Source of the DNA: Duganella sacchari
Lineage (GTDB): Bacteria; Pseudomonadota; Gammaproteobacteria; Burkholderiales; Burkholderiaceae_D
NCBI RefSeq assembly: GCF_900143065.1
Contig: NZ_FRCX01000005.1
Span: forward strand, 469,350 to 533,349
DNA length: 64,000 nucleotides
Direction: 5' to 3'
Shown piece by piece: positions 1-9,258 of the stretch; positions within the stretch are counted from its first letter, which is position 1; every line of letters begins with the position of its first letter. Made by a program: the position numbers and the translations under genes. The notes under the pieces were generated by a model. It saw nothing but the letters and a program-made list of their open reading frames with translations, was not told where the DNA came from and did no database searches.

Positions 1-886
1 GGGCTGCAAATGGACCACGCGGCCATACGCGCGCTGGTCCTGGAAGTGCATGAACCAGTCTTCGCCTTGGGGCGTTTGCACCCACGCACCCTGATGCGGT
101 CCGTTCACCGGCGAACTGCCTTGTGCCATGACGATGCGGTCCTCGTATGGACCATACACGCTACGCGAGCGGAACACCGACTGCCATCCATGCTCAACAC
201 CGCCGGCTGGCGCAAACACGTAGTAGTAGCCATCACGCCGATAGAACTTGGGGCCTTCCAGCGTGGTGTACTTGGGCAGCTTGTTACCGTCGATGATTAC
301 CGTGCCCTTGTCGTCCAGCAGACGGCTCCCATCCGGCGCCATGCGGCGCAAGGTCAGCACGTTGGCAAAACCTGCGCGGCTTCTGGCCCATGCGTGCAGC
401 AGATAGGCCTGACCGTCTTCATCCCACAGCGGTGCCGGATCAATCAGGCCTTTGCCGGCGGTCAGCAGATTCGGCGCGGACCATGGTCCGGCGAACGAGG
501 TCGCAGTCATCACATAGATGCCAAAATCCGGATCAGGATAGAAGATCCAGAATTTGCCATCGTGATAGCGCAGGCATGGCGCCCACACGCCTTTGCCATG
601 CTGCGGCCTGGCGAAGACTTCCGCTGGTATCAACTGCGGCAATGCGTGACCAACCAGCGTCCAGTTGACCATGTCCCGCGACTCCAGCAGCGGCAGTCCA
701 GGTGCATTATTGAAGCTTGAAGAAACCAGGTAATACTTTTCGCCGACGCGAATCACATCCGGATCGGAGTAGTCCGCATGTATCACGGGATTCTGATATT
801 GCGCGACAGGCGCGGTGCTACAGGCGGCCAGCAAGGCCGCAAAACAAAAAGGGCAGACACCGTGTCAGTATCCGCCCCATCGTCAT
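1..886 (-). CDS. GH43 family glycosidase lipoprotein, C-terminus beyond window, apparent frameshift near start
   Basis: Likely extracytoplasmic glycoside hydrolase family 43 enzyme (arabinosidase or xylosidase type). From about 825 leftward the minus strand reads a clean frame: lipobox LLAAC, then a first-blade motif HADYSDPDVI with the expected general-base Asp, later GLIDPAPLWDEDG and LEGPKFYRRDGYYYVF, which fit the pKa-modulating Asp and the acid Glu of the five-bladed propeller. The frame is still open at base 1. The only sensible start, ATG at 886, overlaps the TGA of the upstream lactonase gene (ATGA), but it is one base out of phase with the lipobox frame; removing one T from the five-T run (846-850) gives [13 protein letters not shown] joined to CFAALLAAC, a textbook lipoprotein signal. 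Without that correction no ATG, GTG or TTG lies between the in-frame stop and the lipobox, except a TTG inside it. Family assignment is firm; substrate is not. Confidence 0.75.
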
Positions 887-1761
887 GCACCAAACAAGGT
901 TTCAGCGACGCCCTTCACTCCAGGGCGCAGCATCACGACCGCGCCGCCCCACTCCGCGTCTTCCGGCTTGCCGGAGACGATGGAGGTGACCAGCAGCGTC
1001 TCCAGATCCTTGCCGCCGAAGGCACACATGGACGGCTTCAGCATCGGCACATCGATACGGCGATCCAGCTTGCCGTCCGGCGTAAAGCGTAGCACACAGC
1101 CGCCATCGTTCCCGCAGATCCAGTAGCAGCCATCAGCATCCACCGCCGCGCCGTCAGGACGGCCCGCATAGGACGTCATGTCGGCAAACACGCGGCGATT
1201 GCCTGGCACGCCGTCGTCGATGTCATAGTCGAACGCCCACACCATGCGACGCGTGGGATGCGAGTCTGACAGATACATGGTGCGGCCATCCGGCGAAAAC
1301 GCCGTGCCGTTCTGCGTAATCAGCTCCGACACAAACGGCGCCGAAATACCGCGCGCCGCATCGTAGCGGAACAACTGTCCCACTGGCCGGGCGGCGCCCA
1401 TGTCCATGAACATGGTGCCGCTCCAGAAGCGACCTTGACGATCGCAACGGCCATCGTTGAAGCGCATGCCTTCGCCCAGGCCGGAAACCGGCGTCGCCAG
1501 CTTGATCGCCCTGGCGGCAGGCTCTGCGCCCAGCTCCAGGCTGAAGATGCCCGTCTCCATGCCCGCAATCAGTCCACCGCCGGCCTTCGCCGACACGCAG
1601 GCGACCATCTCGGCGTTGTCCCAGGAGCGGGCGGCGCCGCTGGCGCCATCCATGCGCCATACGCGCCTGGCCGGAATATCCACCCAGTACCAGGCGCCTT
1701 CGGCCGCATTCCAGGTGGGGCTTTCGCCCACCGTGCAGCTAACGCCGCTTACGCGTTCCAT
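883..1761 (-). CDS. SMP-30/gluconolactonase family sugar lactonase
   Basis: Predicted cytoplasmic metal-dependent lactonase (292 residues, usual family length) that opens aldonolactones to aldonic acids. The divalent-metal ligands of SMP-30 are visible at equivalent positions: Glu13 in VGESPTWN, Asn151 in [12 protein letters not shown] and Asp203 in GRPDGAAVD, with substrate-side Asn102 in MRFNDGR. ATG 1761 lies inside the end of the dehydrogenase gene (13-bp overlap), and its stop overlaps the ATG of the GH43 gene, so it is the fourth gene of the operon. Together with a keto-deoxy-sugar dehydratase and a semialdehyde dehydrogenase it suggests the lactonase step of an oxidative, non-phosphorylated route for a pentose or uronic acid. 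Which sugar (L-arabinose, D-xylose or an aldaric acid precursor) cannot be told from the sequence. Confidence 0.88.
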   Translation of the reverse strand: MERVSGVSCTVGESPTWNAAEGAWYWVDIPARRVWRMDGASGAARSWDNAEMVACVSAKAGGGLIAGMETGIFSLELGAEPAARAIKLATPVSGLGEGMRFNDGRCDRQGRFWSGTMFMDMGAARPVGQLFRYDAARGISAPFVSELITQNGTAFSPDGRTMYLSDSHPTRRMVWAFDYDIDDGVPGNRRVFADMTSYAGRPDGAAVDADGCYWICGNDGGCVLRFTPDGKLDRRIDVPMLKPSMCAFGGKDLETLLVTSIVSGKPEDAEWGGAVVMLRPGVKGVAETLFGA

Positions 1762-3326
1762 ACCAGATCGCCGTTGACCACACGGGGAATCTGCTGCGGA
1801 TTATTGTCCGCCAGCGCTTCGGGCAGCAGGTACGCAGGCACGTCCTGATAGCACACCGGACGCAGGAAGCGGTCGATGGCCGATGCGCCTACCGACGTCG
1901 TCCGGCTGTCCGAGGTCGATGGGAACGGACCGCCATGCACCATGGCGTGCGACACTTCAACCCCAGTGCCAAAGCCATTGAACAGGATGCGGCCAACCTT
2001 ACGTTCCAGCACCGGCAGCAGCCTGGCCGCCAGCGCCTTGTCGTCAGCGGTTGCGTGCACGGCGGCGGTCAACTGGCCTTCCACGTGTTCCGCCACCGCC
2101 AGCAGCTCTTCCTCGTTGTCAGCGACCACCAGCAGCGAGGCTGGGCCAAAGATTTCGCCTTCCAGCGCAGCGTCGCTCAGGAAGCGCTTGGCTTCCACCT
2201 GGTACAGGAACGCTTGCGCGCCGCATGGCAGATCATTGGTCTGACCGGCCGCAACCTGCTGCACGCCGTCCACGCCCGCCAGGCCTTTCACGCCGCTGGT
2301 GTACGCCTTGTGAATACCAGGGGTCAGCATGGTGGTCGCAGGCTTGGCGCCGATGGTGCCGGCGGCGCCGTCCACGAAAGCTTGCAGCTTGTCCGACTTC
2401 AGGCCGATCAGCAGGCCCGGGTTGGTGCAGAACTGGCCGGAGCCCAGCGTCAGCGAATCGGCAAACGCCTGCGGCAGCTTGGCGTTATCCAGTGCGCCTG
2501 GCAGCAGGAACACCGGATTGATCGAGCTCATTTCTGCGTACACAGGGATAGGTTCCTTACGTGCGGCGGCGGTTTTCATGAGTGCGATACCGCCAGCGCG
2601 CGAGCCGGTGAAGCCCACGGCCTTGATCGCCGGATGCGCCACCAGGTTCTGGCCGATGGTCTGGCCCGAACCGATCAGCATGGAGAACACGCCTTCCGGC
2701 ATATTGCATTCAGCAGCGGCCTGGGCGACTGCCTTGCCGACCAGCTCCGACGTGCCCAGGTGCGCCGAGTGGGCTTTCACCACGACCGGGCAACCGGCTG
2801 CCAGTGCCGACGCGGTATCGCCGCCCGCCACCGAGAACGCCAGCGGGAAGTTCGACGCGCCGAACACTGCGACCGGGCCGAGGCCGATTTTACGCAGGCG
2901 CAGGTCCGGACGTGGCGCCGGTGCGCGGTCAGGCAATGCGCTATCCAGCGTCGCGGATTGGAAGCGGCCATCGCGCACCACCTTGGCGAACAGGCGCAGC
3001 TGGTTGCAGGTGCGGCCACGCTCGCCTTCCAGGCGCGCTTGCGGCAGACCGGTTTCCTGCATGGCGCGCTCGATCAGCGCAGGACCCAGATCCATGATGC
3101 GGTCAGCGATGGTTTCCAGGAATTTTGCGCGCGCTTCCAGACCGGTGGCGCGGTACGCATCGAAAGCGGCATCTGCCAGTTCGCAGGCGCGTTGCAGGTC
3201 GGCGGCACTGGCCAGGCCGAACGCCGGTTCGATTTCCGCGTTACGCGATGGGTCGATGGCTTTCATCGTGCCTTCCTTACCCAGGACCGCATTGCGGCCG
3301 ATGATCATTTCGCCTACTACTTGCAT
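1749..3326 (-). CDS. alpha-ketoglutarate semialdehyde dehydrogenase (2,5-dioxovalerate dehydrogenase)
   Basis: Aldehyde dehydrogenase superfamily enzyme, 525 residues, expected to oxidise 2,5-dioxopentanoate to 2-oxoglutarate with NAD(P)+, feeding the TCA cycle. Catalytic residues are all present: Asn159 in [10 protein letters not shown], Lys184 in VVVKAHSAH, Glu265 in YAEMSSINP and the nucleophile Cys300 in [10 protein letters not shown]. The SSINPVF and [10 protein letters not shown] wording is typical of the KGSADH branch rather than betaine or succinate semialdehyde dehydrogenases. It follows kdgD, whose product is its substrate, across a 71-bp gap containing a hairpin, and overlaps the lactonase gene by 13 bp. 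The start at 3326 gives an N-terminus of about 20 residues before MKAIDPSRN; a start at 3266 is possible but would remove the MIIGRNAV segment usual in the family. Confidence 0.92.
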   Translation of the reverse strand: MQVVGEMIIGRNAVLGKEGTMKAIDPSRNAEIEPAFGLASAADLQRACELADAAFDAYRATGLEARAKFLETIADRIMDLGPALIERAMQETGLPQARLEGERGRTCNQLRLFAKVVRDGRFQSATLDSALPDRAPAPRPDLRLRKIGLGPVAVFGASNFPLAFSVAGGDTASALAAGCPVVVKAHSAHLGTSELVGKAVAQAAAECNMPEGVFSMLIGSGQTIGQNLVAHPAIKAVGFTGSRAGGIALMKTAAARKEPIPVYAEMSSINPVFLLPGALDNAKLPQAFADSLTLGSGQFCTNPGLLIGLKSDKLQAFVDGAAGTIGAKPATTMLTPGIHKAYTSGVKGLAGVDGVQQVAAGQTNDLPCGAQAFLYQVEAKRFLSDAALEGEIFGPASLLVVADNEEELLAVAEHVEGQLTAAVHATADDKALAARLLPVLERKVGRILFNGFGTGVEVSHAMVHGGPFPSTSDSRTTSVGASAIDRFLRPVCYQDVPAYLLPEALADNNPQQIPRVVNGDLVWNA

Positions 3327-3345
3327 GTTGACTCCTTATGTATGA

Positions 3346-3369
3346 AAAGCGCGGTCGTAGCCGCGCTTT
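3346..3369 (-). other. intercistronic hairpin between kdgD and the dehydrogenase gene
   Basis: Perfect 9-bp inverted repeat (AAAGCGCGG / CCGCGCTTT, loop of 6). In the direction of transcription the right arm ends in CTTTTC, a weak U-tract, so it may act as a partial terminator or RNA-stability element that lowers expression of the downstream genes. It is not followed by a strong T-run. Confidence 0.5.
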
Positions 3370-3397
3370 GATTTGATTTTTCCGTAAGCTTAGCGGA

Positions 3398-4309
3398 TTA
3401 CTGGGCGCCTTGCTTCAGCATCAGCTTATGCAGCATCTCGATTTCTTCGCCGTTCAGATCGGTCAGCGGCGCACGGACCGGGCCTGCATCGTGGCCTGCG
3501 AGTTTTGCACCAGCTTTTACGATGGAAACGGCATAACCGGCCTTGCGATTGCGGATTTCCAGGTACGGCAGGAAGAATTCGTCCAGCATGCGGTTCTGCT
3601 CGGCTTTGTTGTCCGACGCCACAGCGTGGTAAAAATCCATCGCCAGTTTCGGCATGAAGTTGAACACGGCCGACGAGTACACCGGCGTGCCCAGCGCCTT
3701 GTAGGCAGCGGCATACACTTCCGCAGTTGGCAGGCCGCCCAGGTAGCTGAAGCGGTCGCCCATCTTGCGCCAGATCGACACCATCAGTTCGATGTCACCG
3801 ATGCCGTCCTTGAAGCCGATGAGGTTCGGGCAACGGTCGGCCAGAATCGCCAGCGAGGTTGGGCTCAGGCGGCAGTTGGCGCGGTTGTACACCACCACGC
3901 CCAGGCTGGTGGCCTTGCAGACTTCCGCCACGTGTTCGATCAGGCCGTCCTGCGAGGCTTCGGTCAGGTAGTGCGGCAGCAGCAGCAGGCCTTGTGCGCC
4001 GGCCTTCTCGGCTTCCTTGGCGTACGCGGCAGCGACACGGGTCGGGCCGCCAACGCCAGCCAGAATCGGCACCTGGCCACGGCAGGTGTCCACTGCGGTC
4101 TTGATGATTTCCGGGAATTCCTGCGGGGTCAGCGAGAAGAACTCGCCGGTACCGCCGGCGGCGAACAGCGCGCTGGCGCCGTAGGGAGCCAGCCATTCCA
4201 GACGCTCAATGTAGGTCGACTTGCGGAAGTTGCCTTCGGCGTCAAAGTCAGTGACCGGGAACGACAGCAGGCCGGAGGAAAGGATTTTTTTCAGGTCATT
4301 CGGTTGCAT
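3398..4309 (-). CDS. kdgD: 5-dehydro-4-deoxyglucarate dehydratase
   Basis: DHDPS/NAL-family class I lyase, 303 residues, that converts 5-keto-4-deoxy-D-glucarate to 2,5-dioxopentanoate with loss of CO2 and water, a late step of D-glucarate and D-galacturonate oxidation. GGTGEF (52-57), the catalytic Tyr141 in VVVYNR and the Schiff-base Lys167 in NLIGFKDG are present, and the sequence reads like KdgD throughout. I chose ATG 4309 because GGAGA lies at good spacing; longer in-frame starts reach 4402 but would run through the operator. It sits directly after its probable regulator gene and before the dehydrogenase that consumes its product. A related L-2-keto-3-deoxypentonate dehydratase role cannot be excluded given the neighbouring lactonase. 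Confidence 0.9.
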   Translation of the reverse strand: MQPNDLKKILSSGLLSFPVTDFDAEGNFRKSTYIERLEWLAPYGASALFAAGGTGEFFSLTPQEFPEIIKTAVDTCRGQVPILAGVGGPTRVAAAYAKEAEKAGAQGLLLLPHYLTEASQDGLIEHVAEVCKATSLGVVVYNRANCRLSPTSLAILADRCPNLIGFKDGIGDIELMVSIWRKMGDRFSYLGGLPTAEVYAAAYKALGTPVYSSAVFNFMPKLAMDFYHAVASDNKAEQNRMLDEFFLPYLEIRNRKAGYAVSIVKAGAKLAGHDAGPVRAPLTDLNGEEIEMLHKLMLKQGAQ

Positions 4310-4363
4310 TACAGTCTCCATATTGACGTCTGGTGAGGATGAAGGCGACCCATTCCGTGTCGC

Positions 4364-4383
4364 GTTGTATGACATCGTACAAC
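4364..4383. promoter_or_regulatory. probable GntR operator upstream of kdgD
   Basis: The interrupted palindrome GTTGTATGACATCGTACAAC has 6-bp perfect outer arms and a further TGA/TCg match inside, the layout typical of FCD-type GntR sites. It lies 55-74 bp upstream of the kdgD start. The half-site GTTGTATGAC recurs at 5223-5232 just upstream of the gntR start, suggesting one repressor acting on both promoters. This is inference from sequence only. Confidence 0.6.
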
Positions 4384-4450
4384 TAGATCTGTAAGGATGC
4401 AAGCGATTTAACGAAAACCGTCAAACCGCTACCTCAGCAAATGGGAGGGA

Positions 4451-5209
4451 TCAGGCGTTGCCGGCTTCCTGCTGGGCGCGACGCAGGCGCTCGCGGCTGT
4501 TGCTCAGGTGGGTACGCATGGCGGCGCGCGCCGCTTCCGCATCCTTGCGCAGGATGGCGTTGTAGATGTCGTCGTGCTCGCGGTTGACGCGCTCCTGGTA
4601 GGCCACCGGATCGTCATGCGTCAGCTGTGCCGAGTCCAGACGGGCACGCGGAATGATGGTGTTGCCAAGATCGCTCAGGATATCGACAAAATAACGGTTG
4701 CCGGTGGCCTGCGCGATCAGCAGGTGAAAGGCCTTATCCGACTCCACTGCCCCGGCCCGGTTTTGCGACGTGACGATCCGTTTCAAGGCCGCTTCCATCT
4801 GCTGCACCTGCTCTTCCGTGCGGCGCGTGGCGGCCAGCCAGGCGGCTTCCGTTTCCAGGCTGATACGCAGCTCCAGGATGGCCAGCACATCGCCGATGGT
4901 GCGGATGGTATCGGACGAGAACAGGTTGGCCGGCTGCGGCTCCAGCACAAAGGTGCCGATGCCGTGGCGGGTCTGCACCAGGCCGGCGGCCTGCAGATGC
5001 GAGATCGCCTCGCGCACCACGGTGCGGCTGACGCCGTGCATTTCCATGATGACGGACTCGGTCGGCAGCTTTTCGCCCGGCTTCAGCGTGCCGGCCTGGA
5101 TGCTGGAAGTGAAGCTCTCCACCACGCCCTGGGCGAGGTTGCGATGCTTCTTTTTAGGCACAAGGGCTGGCGCGGCAGGCGCGGCGGATACTGATACGGT
5201 CTGATTCAT
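4451..5209 (-). CDS. FadR/FCD-type GntR transcriptional regulator
   Basis: 252-residue DNA-binding regulator. A winged helix-turn-helix occupies roughly residues 25-92 (LKPGEKLPTES, GVSRTVVREAISHLQAAGL, GIGTFVL), preceded by an Ala/Pro-rich tail of about 20 residues. Residues from about 105 to 240 form an all-helical FCD effector domain (LELRISLETEAAWLAA, FHLLIAQATGNRYF, REHDDIYNAI), the kind that binds a carboxylated sugar acid at a metal centre. It is the first gene of the five-gene catabolic operon, and the inferred effector is a pathway intermediate such as a keto-deoxy sugar acid. A 141-bp gap with an operator-like palindrome separates it from kdgD, so kdgD probably has its own promoter. 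Confidence 0.88.
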   Translation of the reverse strand: MNQTVSVSAAPAAPALVPKKKHRNLAQGVVESFTSSIQAGTLKPGEKLPTESVIMEMHGVSRTVVREAISHLQAAGLVQTRHGIGTFVLEPQPANLFSSDTIRTIGDVLAILELRISLETEAAWLAATRRTEEQVQQMEAALKRIVTSQNRAGAVESDKAFHLLIAQATGNRYFVDILSDLGNTIIPRARLDSAQLTHDDPVAYQERVNREHDDIYNAILRKDAEAARAAMRTHLSNSRERLRRAQQEAGNA

Positions 5210-5339
5210 GGCTGTTTTACTGTTGTATGACGACTATTAGGATACACGCATTGATGTGTACCGCGCTGCGCATATTGCCAGAGTTTCGGACCAAATTGTA
5301 TCTTCAACATCATTTTCGCCACAATTTAGAGGCGAAAAC

Positions 5340-6158
5340 TTAAACTAGTAGCGCTGCGCTCATGGAGGCGGCTTCGTCGGAGGATTCCAGCAGGATCTGG
5401 TCGAGCAAGGCGTTGTCGTCGACAAAGCCCGCCAGCGATGGACTGTCCTGGCCCGCCGTGAACGGTGAACGTACCGGCGCCAGGCGCTTGGCAATCAGCA
5501 GCGTATCGCGCAGGCCCAGCGGCGGCGGCGTCAGCGTGGCGCCGCGCAGCGACACGATGGCCTGGGCGACCGGCTCCGGTATCGCCATCTTTTTCATGAT
5601 CTCGCGCGAGATGATTTCCTGCGCTGCGCCCATCCACTCGGCCGGATCGTCCAGCAGGCCGGGAATCTCGTCGGCGCGCGACAGCAGGTAGAAACCGCCG
5701 GCCTCGTGCACAATGCCGGCAAACAGCGCCGTATCGGGATCGGTGGCGGTCAGCTTGCGGCCTACCACATGCGCCAGCGCCGCCACGTGGGCCGTGTGGC
5801 GCCACAGCAGATCCGCCTGCGCGCGCAGCCTGTCGTCGCGGATGCGGGCGCCGAACTGGCGCACCACCATCGCCGCAGCCATGGTGTACAGATTGCGATA
5901 TCCCACGCGCTGCACTGCCGCGCGCACGCTGGTGACCGGCGTGCCGCTGCGGTTGAACACGGCTGCATTGGCCAGCGCCACGGTGCGCGCGGCCAGCAAG
6001 GGCTCGCCCAGCACCTTGCGGATCACGTCGTCCATCTCGCAATCAGGATCGGCCAACGCCAGCTGCAGGCGCAAGGCCGCATTCACACTGGTCGGGAAGA
6101 CCAGCTCGCCACGCGCAGCCTGCGCGACGATCTGCGAGAAGTCTCTTAGTTTTTCCAT
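5340..6158 (-). CDS. HDOD domain-containing protein
   Basis: 272-residue soluble protein with a metal-independent HDOD fold over most of its length: ELVFPTSVNAALRLQLALAD, the segment ending RVGYRNLYTM, and LFAGIVHEAGGFYLL. HDOD proteins are HD-superfamily relatives that usually lack phosphohydrolase residues and act in signalling or stress regulation; no partner output domain is fused here. ATG 6158 gives MEKLRDF; no good ribosome binding site is visible, and the reading frame stays open upstream into the transporter gene, so the start is moderately uncertain. It lies 17 bp downstream of the MFS gene on the same strand and may be co-transcribed with it. Confidence 0.8.
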   Translation of the reverse strand: MEKLRDFSQIVAQAARGELVFPTSVNAALRLQLALADPDCEMDDVIRKVLGEPLLAARTVALANAAVFNRSGTPVTSVRAAVQRVGYRNLYTMAAAMVVRQFGARIRDDRLRAQADLLWRHTAHVAALAHVVGRKLTATDPDTALFAGIVHEAGGFYLLSRADEIPGLLDDPAEWMGAAQEIISREIMKKMAIPEPVAQAIVSLRGATLTPPPLGLRDTLLIAKRLAPVRSPFTAGQDSPSLAGFVDDNALLDQILLESSDEAASMSAALLV

Positions 6159-6175
6159 GGAAACATTATAACGCT

Positions 6176-7594
6176 TTACCGGCCGGCACCCCTTGCAACT
6201 TGCTCGCCGGCGTCCGGCGCCAGCCGCAGCGCATCCGCCAGGCCCAGCAAACTGACCAGCGCCACCAGCAGAAAAGCCAGCCGGTAATCGATGGCAGGCC
6301 AGTCGGCAATACCCAGCTGCTGCGCGCTCCAATGCCCGACCCGCACACTCGTCGCCCCCAGCGCCACACCCAATCCCAGCGCGACCTGGAAGGCGGTACT
6401 GAACAAGGTATTGGCCGCTGCCATGCGCGCCTGCGGCACATCGGCAAACGCGATCGTATTGAGCGCGCTGAATTGCATCGACCGCGTCAGGCCGCCGACA
6501 AACAGCACGGCCGCGATCAGCCACACCGGCGTGGCTGGCGTCAGCCATGCGCAAGCGGCCAGCGCGCTCACATTGGTCAGGCCGTTCACCAGGATCACCG
6601 GCTTGAAGCCGAAGCGGCGCAGGATCGGCGTGGTGGCGGGCTTCATCATCAGATTGCCGGCAAAGACGGCAATCACCAGCAGGCCGGAATGGAAGGCGTC
6701 CAGGCCAAAACCCAGCTGGAACATCAGCGGCAGCAGGAAAGGCACGGCGCCTATCGCCATGCGGAACAGCGAGCCGCCGATGATCGTGATGGAGAACGTC
6801 GGAATCGCAAACGAAGACAAGTCGATGAGCGGATGTGCGGCACGTTTCAAGTGCCAGCCCAGCGCGATGAGCAGCAATGCCCCCATCAGCAGGCAGCCGC
6901 CTGCCTCGCGCGAGTCGGGATGCTGGCCGCCGATCACTTCCGCGCCCCAGGTCAGCAGGAACAACGCGCTGCCGCTCAGCAGAAAACCCGGCCAGTCAAA
7001 CGGCCGCTTGCCGGCAGCGCGGGTGTCCGGGATCAGCCACCACGCTGCCGCCAGTGCCAGCACGCCCAGCGGCAGGTTCAGATAAAAGATCCAGCGCCAG
7101 CTTGCGTAGCTGGTGATGAAGCCCCCCACCGGTGGCCCCAGCACCGGCGCCACCAGCGCCGGCCAGGTGAGCGTGGCGATGACCGCGATGAGCTTTTCCT
7201 TGGGCGTGTTATTCAGCACCACCAGGCGGCCGACCGGCACCATCATCGCACCACCGGCGCCTTGCAGCACGCGCAGCCAGACGAATTCCGTGAGCGTGTC
7301 CGCCATCCCGCACAGCACTGAAGCCAGTGTGAAGATCGCCAGCGCCGCAGCGAATACGCGGCGCGCGCCCAAGCGCTCCGCCACCCAGCCGCTGATCGGA
7401 ATGAATACACCCAGCGTCAGCAGGTATGCGCTGACGCCGACATTCAAGGCCAGCGGCGCCACGCCAAACGCGTGGGCGATGTCCGGCACGGCGGTTGTGA
7501 TGACCGTGCCGTCCAGATTCTCCATAAAGAATGCGCCAGCGACCAGCAAGGCGATCCACCTGCGGTTCACCGGCGACTGCGTGCTGCTCTGCAT
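6176..7594 (-). CDS. MFS multidrug efflux transporter, DHA2 (EmrB/QacA) family
   Basis: 472-residue inner-membrane proton antiporter with about 14 hydrophobic segments. Family signs are the N-terminal FMENLDGTVITTAVPDI (motif D1 with the membrane-buried Asp), ISGWVAERLGARRVF (motif A) and the motif-C-like VAPVLGPPVGGFITSY, followed by SWRWIFYLNLPLGVLAL. Such pumps export lipophilic drugs or biocides; the substrate here is unknown. There is no adjacent EmrA-type membrane fusion gene, so it probably works alone. The HDOD gene follows 17 bp downstream. The 211 bp separating it from the divergent porin gene should hold promoters for both. Confidence 0.88.
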   Translation of the reverse strand: MQSSTQSPVNRRWIALLVAGAFFMENLDGTVITTAVPDIAHAFGVAPLALNVGVSAYLLTLGVFIPISGWVAERLGARRVFAAALAIFTLASVLCGMADTLTEFVWLRVLQGAGGAMMVPVGRLVVLNNTPKEKLIAVIATLTWPALVAPVLGPPVGGFITSYASWRWIFYLNLPLGVLALAAAWWLIPDTRAAGKRPFDWPGFLLSGSALFLLTWGAEVIGGQHPDSREAGGCLLMGALLLIALGWHLKRAAHPLIDLSSFAIPTFSITIIGGSLFRMAIGAVPFLLPLMFQLGFGLDAFHSGLLVIAVFAGNLMMKPATTPILRRFGFKPVILVNGLTNVSALAACAWLTPATPVWLIAAVLFVGGLTRSMQFSALNTIAFADVPQARMAAANTLFSTAFQVALGLGVALGATSVRVGHWSAQQLGIADWPAIDYRLAFLLVALVSLLGLADALRLAPDAGEQVARGAGR

Positions 7595-7805
7595 ATCGCA
7601 TCCTGCTTGCGTGAATGCGCCATTTTAGCCGCGCTGCACAATTTTTTCCGCACGCTCGCTTGCAAACGCGAAGTAATCGTTCATATCGTTTAGTGTGTTT
7701 TTAATGCCACGATCAATGCACGTTAAAAGAAGAACACACGTGCCAATTCCTCAACTCTGCTATAGAGTCGTACTACAAGCATAAACAACGACAGGAGAAC
7801 CACTC
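7595..7805. other. intergenic region between the MFS pump and porin genes
   Basis: AT-richer than its surroundings and must hold divergent promoters. A short inverted repeat ACTCT-GCTAT-AGAGT lies at 7754-7768, about 38 bp before the porin start, and could be an operator. A possible porin promoter is TTGCAA (7659-7664), then 17 bp, then ATATCG (7682-7687), but the match is weak. The porin gene has a good ribosome binding site, AGGAG, at 7793-7797. Confidence 0.35.
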
Positions 7806-9125
7806 ATGAAGAGAAATGCCGCTTACGCAGCATGCATGTCCGCACTCGCCCTGTTTGCCGGCCAAGCCGCCGCGCAATCCTCAGTCACCATGTACGGCAC
7901 CCTTGATGTGGGCTGGGACCGTATCGATAAAGGCCAAGGCAATGTCCAGGGCACCGTATTCGGCGTCAGTGGTTCTACCCCAGTCCCCAACAGCATCGCC
8001 GCTCCCGCCAGTGTCGCCACGCGCATCAGTCCATCGCATACGCGCCAGAGCAATATCGGCTTTAAAGGCGTGGAAGATCTGGGAGGCGGCTACCGCGGCC
8101 TGTTCGTGCTGGAAGGCGGCGTCACCATCGATAACGGCAGTACCGCCAACGATGGCCGGCTGTTCGGCCGCCAGGCGTATGTCGGCCTGACCACGCCAGG
8201 CGGCGAAATCAAAATCGGCCGCCAGGCCAGCCCAATGCTGATCGCCTACTATCTGGTGACGCCAGAAGCGCTGGGCAGCACGGACTTCTTCGGCGCAGGC
8301 CTGGTGGTCAACACCGTGCAGACCTGGCAGGATAACCAGATCAGCTATGCGCTTAAACAGGGACCATGGACGGCGATCCTGTCGTATGCCACCAACTCGG
8401 GTATCGGCACCGGCATCAGCGCCGCGCGCTCGATCGCGACATCGTCGACGCCAGTGGCAACGCCGGGTACCGGCCAGATTGTCGGCGGTGCGACCGCCGG
8501 CAGCGAAACGCCGAGCGGCCGCGGTAAAACCACCGGCGCCATGCTGGCCTACCGCACCGAGAACCTGACAGCACTGGGTTCCTACCATCGCAACAACTTC
8601 GACAACGTGCCGATTGGCGTGGTGTCCGGCTCCACGCTGGTGCCGCTGTTCTACGGTGAACACTTCACGTCCTACATGGTCTCGGCCAAATACACCTTCC
8701 CGGGCGCCGGCACCACGGTGGCTGTCGCTGGCCACAATGCCCAGTTCACCCTGCGCGGGAATACCGATCCTGAAGTGCGTACCTGGTCGGCCACCGTCAA
8801 ACATCCGGTTGGCGCGTTTGACCTGACGGCGATCTTCCTCGATTCCAAATTCACCAACTACACCCGGGGCAAGGATCGCGGCGTGATGCTGGGCGTGGAC
8901 TATAACTTCTCCAAACGCACGGCGATCTATACGCGCTTCGGCGGCATCAAGGATAAACGCGGTAACGTGGTGGTGAGCAGCGCAACGCCGCTGCCGCTGG
9001 CGGGTGGTCCGGCAGCGATCCTGATCCCGCTCGGGACGCAGGAAGTGCCGCTGTTCTCTGGCGCCGGCCAAAACATCGACGCACGCACCACGATGCTGAG
9101 TCTCGGTATCCGCCACTCGTTCTAA
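7806..9125 (+). CDS. general porin (Gram-negative trimeric porin family)
   Basis: Outer-membrane beta-barrel porin of 439 residues. A signal peptide of about 24 residues ends in QAAAQ before SSVTMYGTLDVGWDR, the standard mature start of betaproteobacterial porins. Later come RQSNIGFKGVEDLGGGYRG and LFGRQAYVGL, the conserved second-to-fourth strand region, and the protein ends in GIRHSF with the C-terminal Phe needed for BAM recognition. It is longer than the usual 350-390 residues; the extra length is in Gly/Thr/Ser-rich stretches around residues 55-70 and 215-235 that probably enlarge surface loops. AGGAG ribosome binding site 8 bases before ATG. It stands alone as a transcription unit. Confidence 0.92.
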   Translation: MKRNAAYAACMSALALFAGQAAAQSSVTMYGTLDVGWDRIDKGQGNVQGTVFGVSGSTPVPNSIAAPASVATRISPSHTRQSNIGFKGVEDLGGGYRGLFVLEGGVTIDNGSTANDGRLFGRQAYVGLTTPGGEIKIGRQASPMLIAYYLVTPEALGSTDFFGAGLVVNTVQTWQDNQISYALKQGPWTAILSYATNSGIGTGISAARSIATSSTPVATPGTGQIVGGATAGSETPSGRGKTTGAMLAYRTENLTALGSYHRNNFDNVPIGVVSGSTLVPLFYGEHFTSYMVSAKYTFPGAGTTVAVAGHNAQFTLRGNTDPEVRTWSATVKHPVGAFDLTAIFLDSKFTNYTRGKDRGVMLGVDYNFSKRTAIYTRFGGIKDKRGNVVVSSATPLPLAGGPAAILIPLGTQEVPLFSGAGQNIDARTTMLSLGIRHSF

Positions 9126-9136
9126 AGCACTTCAAC

Positions 9137-9178
9137 CGCTGCCCAGCAGGCGCTTCAACGATTGCGCCGCTGGCAGCG
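9137..9178 (+). terminator. hairpin downstream of the porin gene
   Basis: A long imperfect inverted repeat (CGCTGCCCAGCAGGCGC paired with GCGCCGCTGGCAGCG, loop about 10) starts 11 bp after the porin stop. It lacks a U-tract, so it may be a Rho-dependent or 3'-end-protecting hairpin rather than a full intrinsic terminator. Confidence 0.45.
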
Positions 9179-9258
9179 CATCACTCCAGCCAACTCTTTG
9201 TCGCAGAAGCTTGGCTGCGCCGACCAGTCGATTTCTTTGTCTAGGCCGTAAAAAAGAA

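Noticed and set aside
10..720. 236-codon plus-strand frame at the left edge
   Set aside because: It is in antisense phase with the GH43 reading frame, which carries the propeller motifs.
1935..3371. Long open frame on the plus strand (478 codons) opposite the dehydrogenase gene
   Set aside because: It is exactly antisense to an intact aldehyde dehydrogenase with full catalytic residues; the high GC content gives open antisense frames throughout.
5340..6554. Longer 404-codon start for the HDOD gene
   Set aside because: The extension lies inside the MFS gene out of frame and gives a low-complexity Ala/Gly/Arg sequence; the HDOD homology starts at MEKLRDF.
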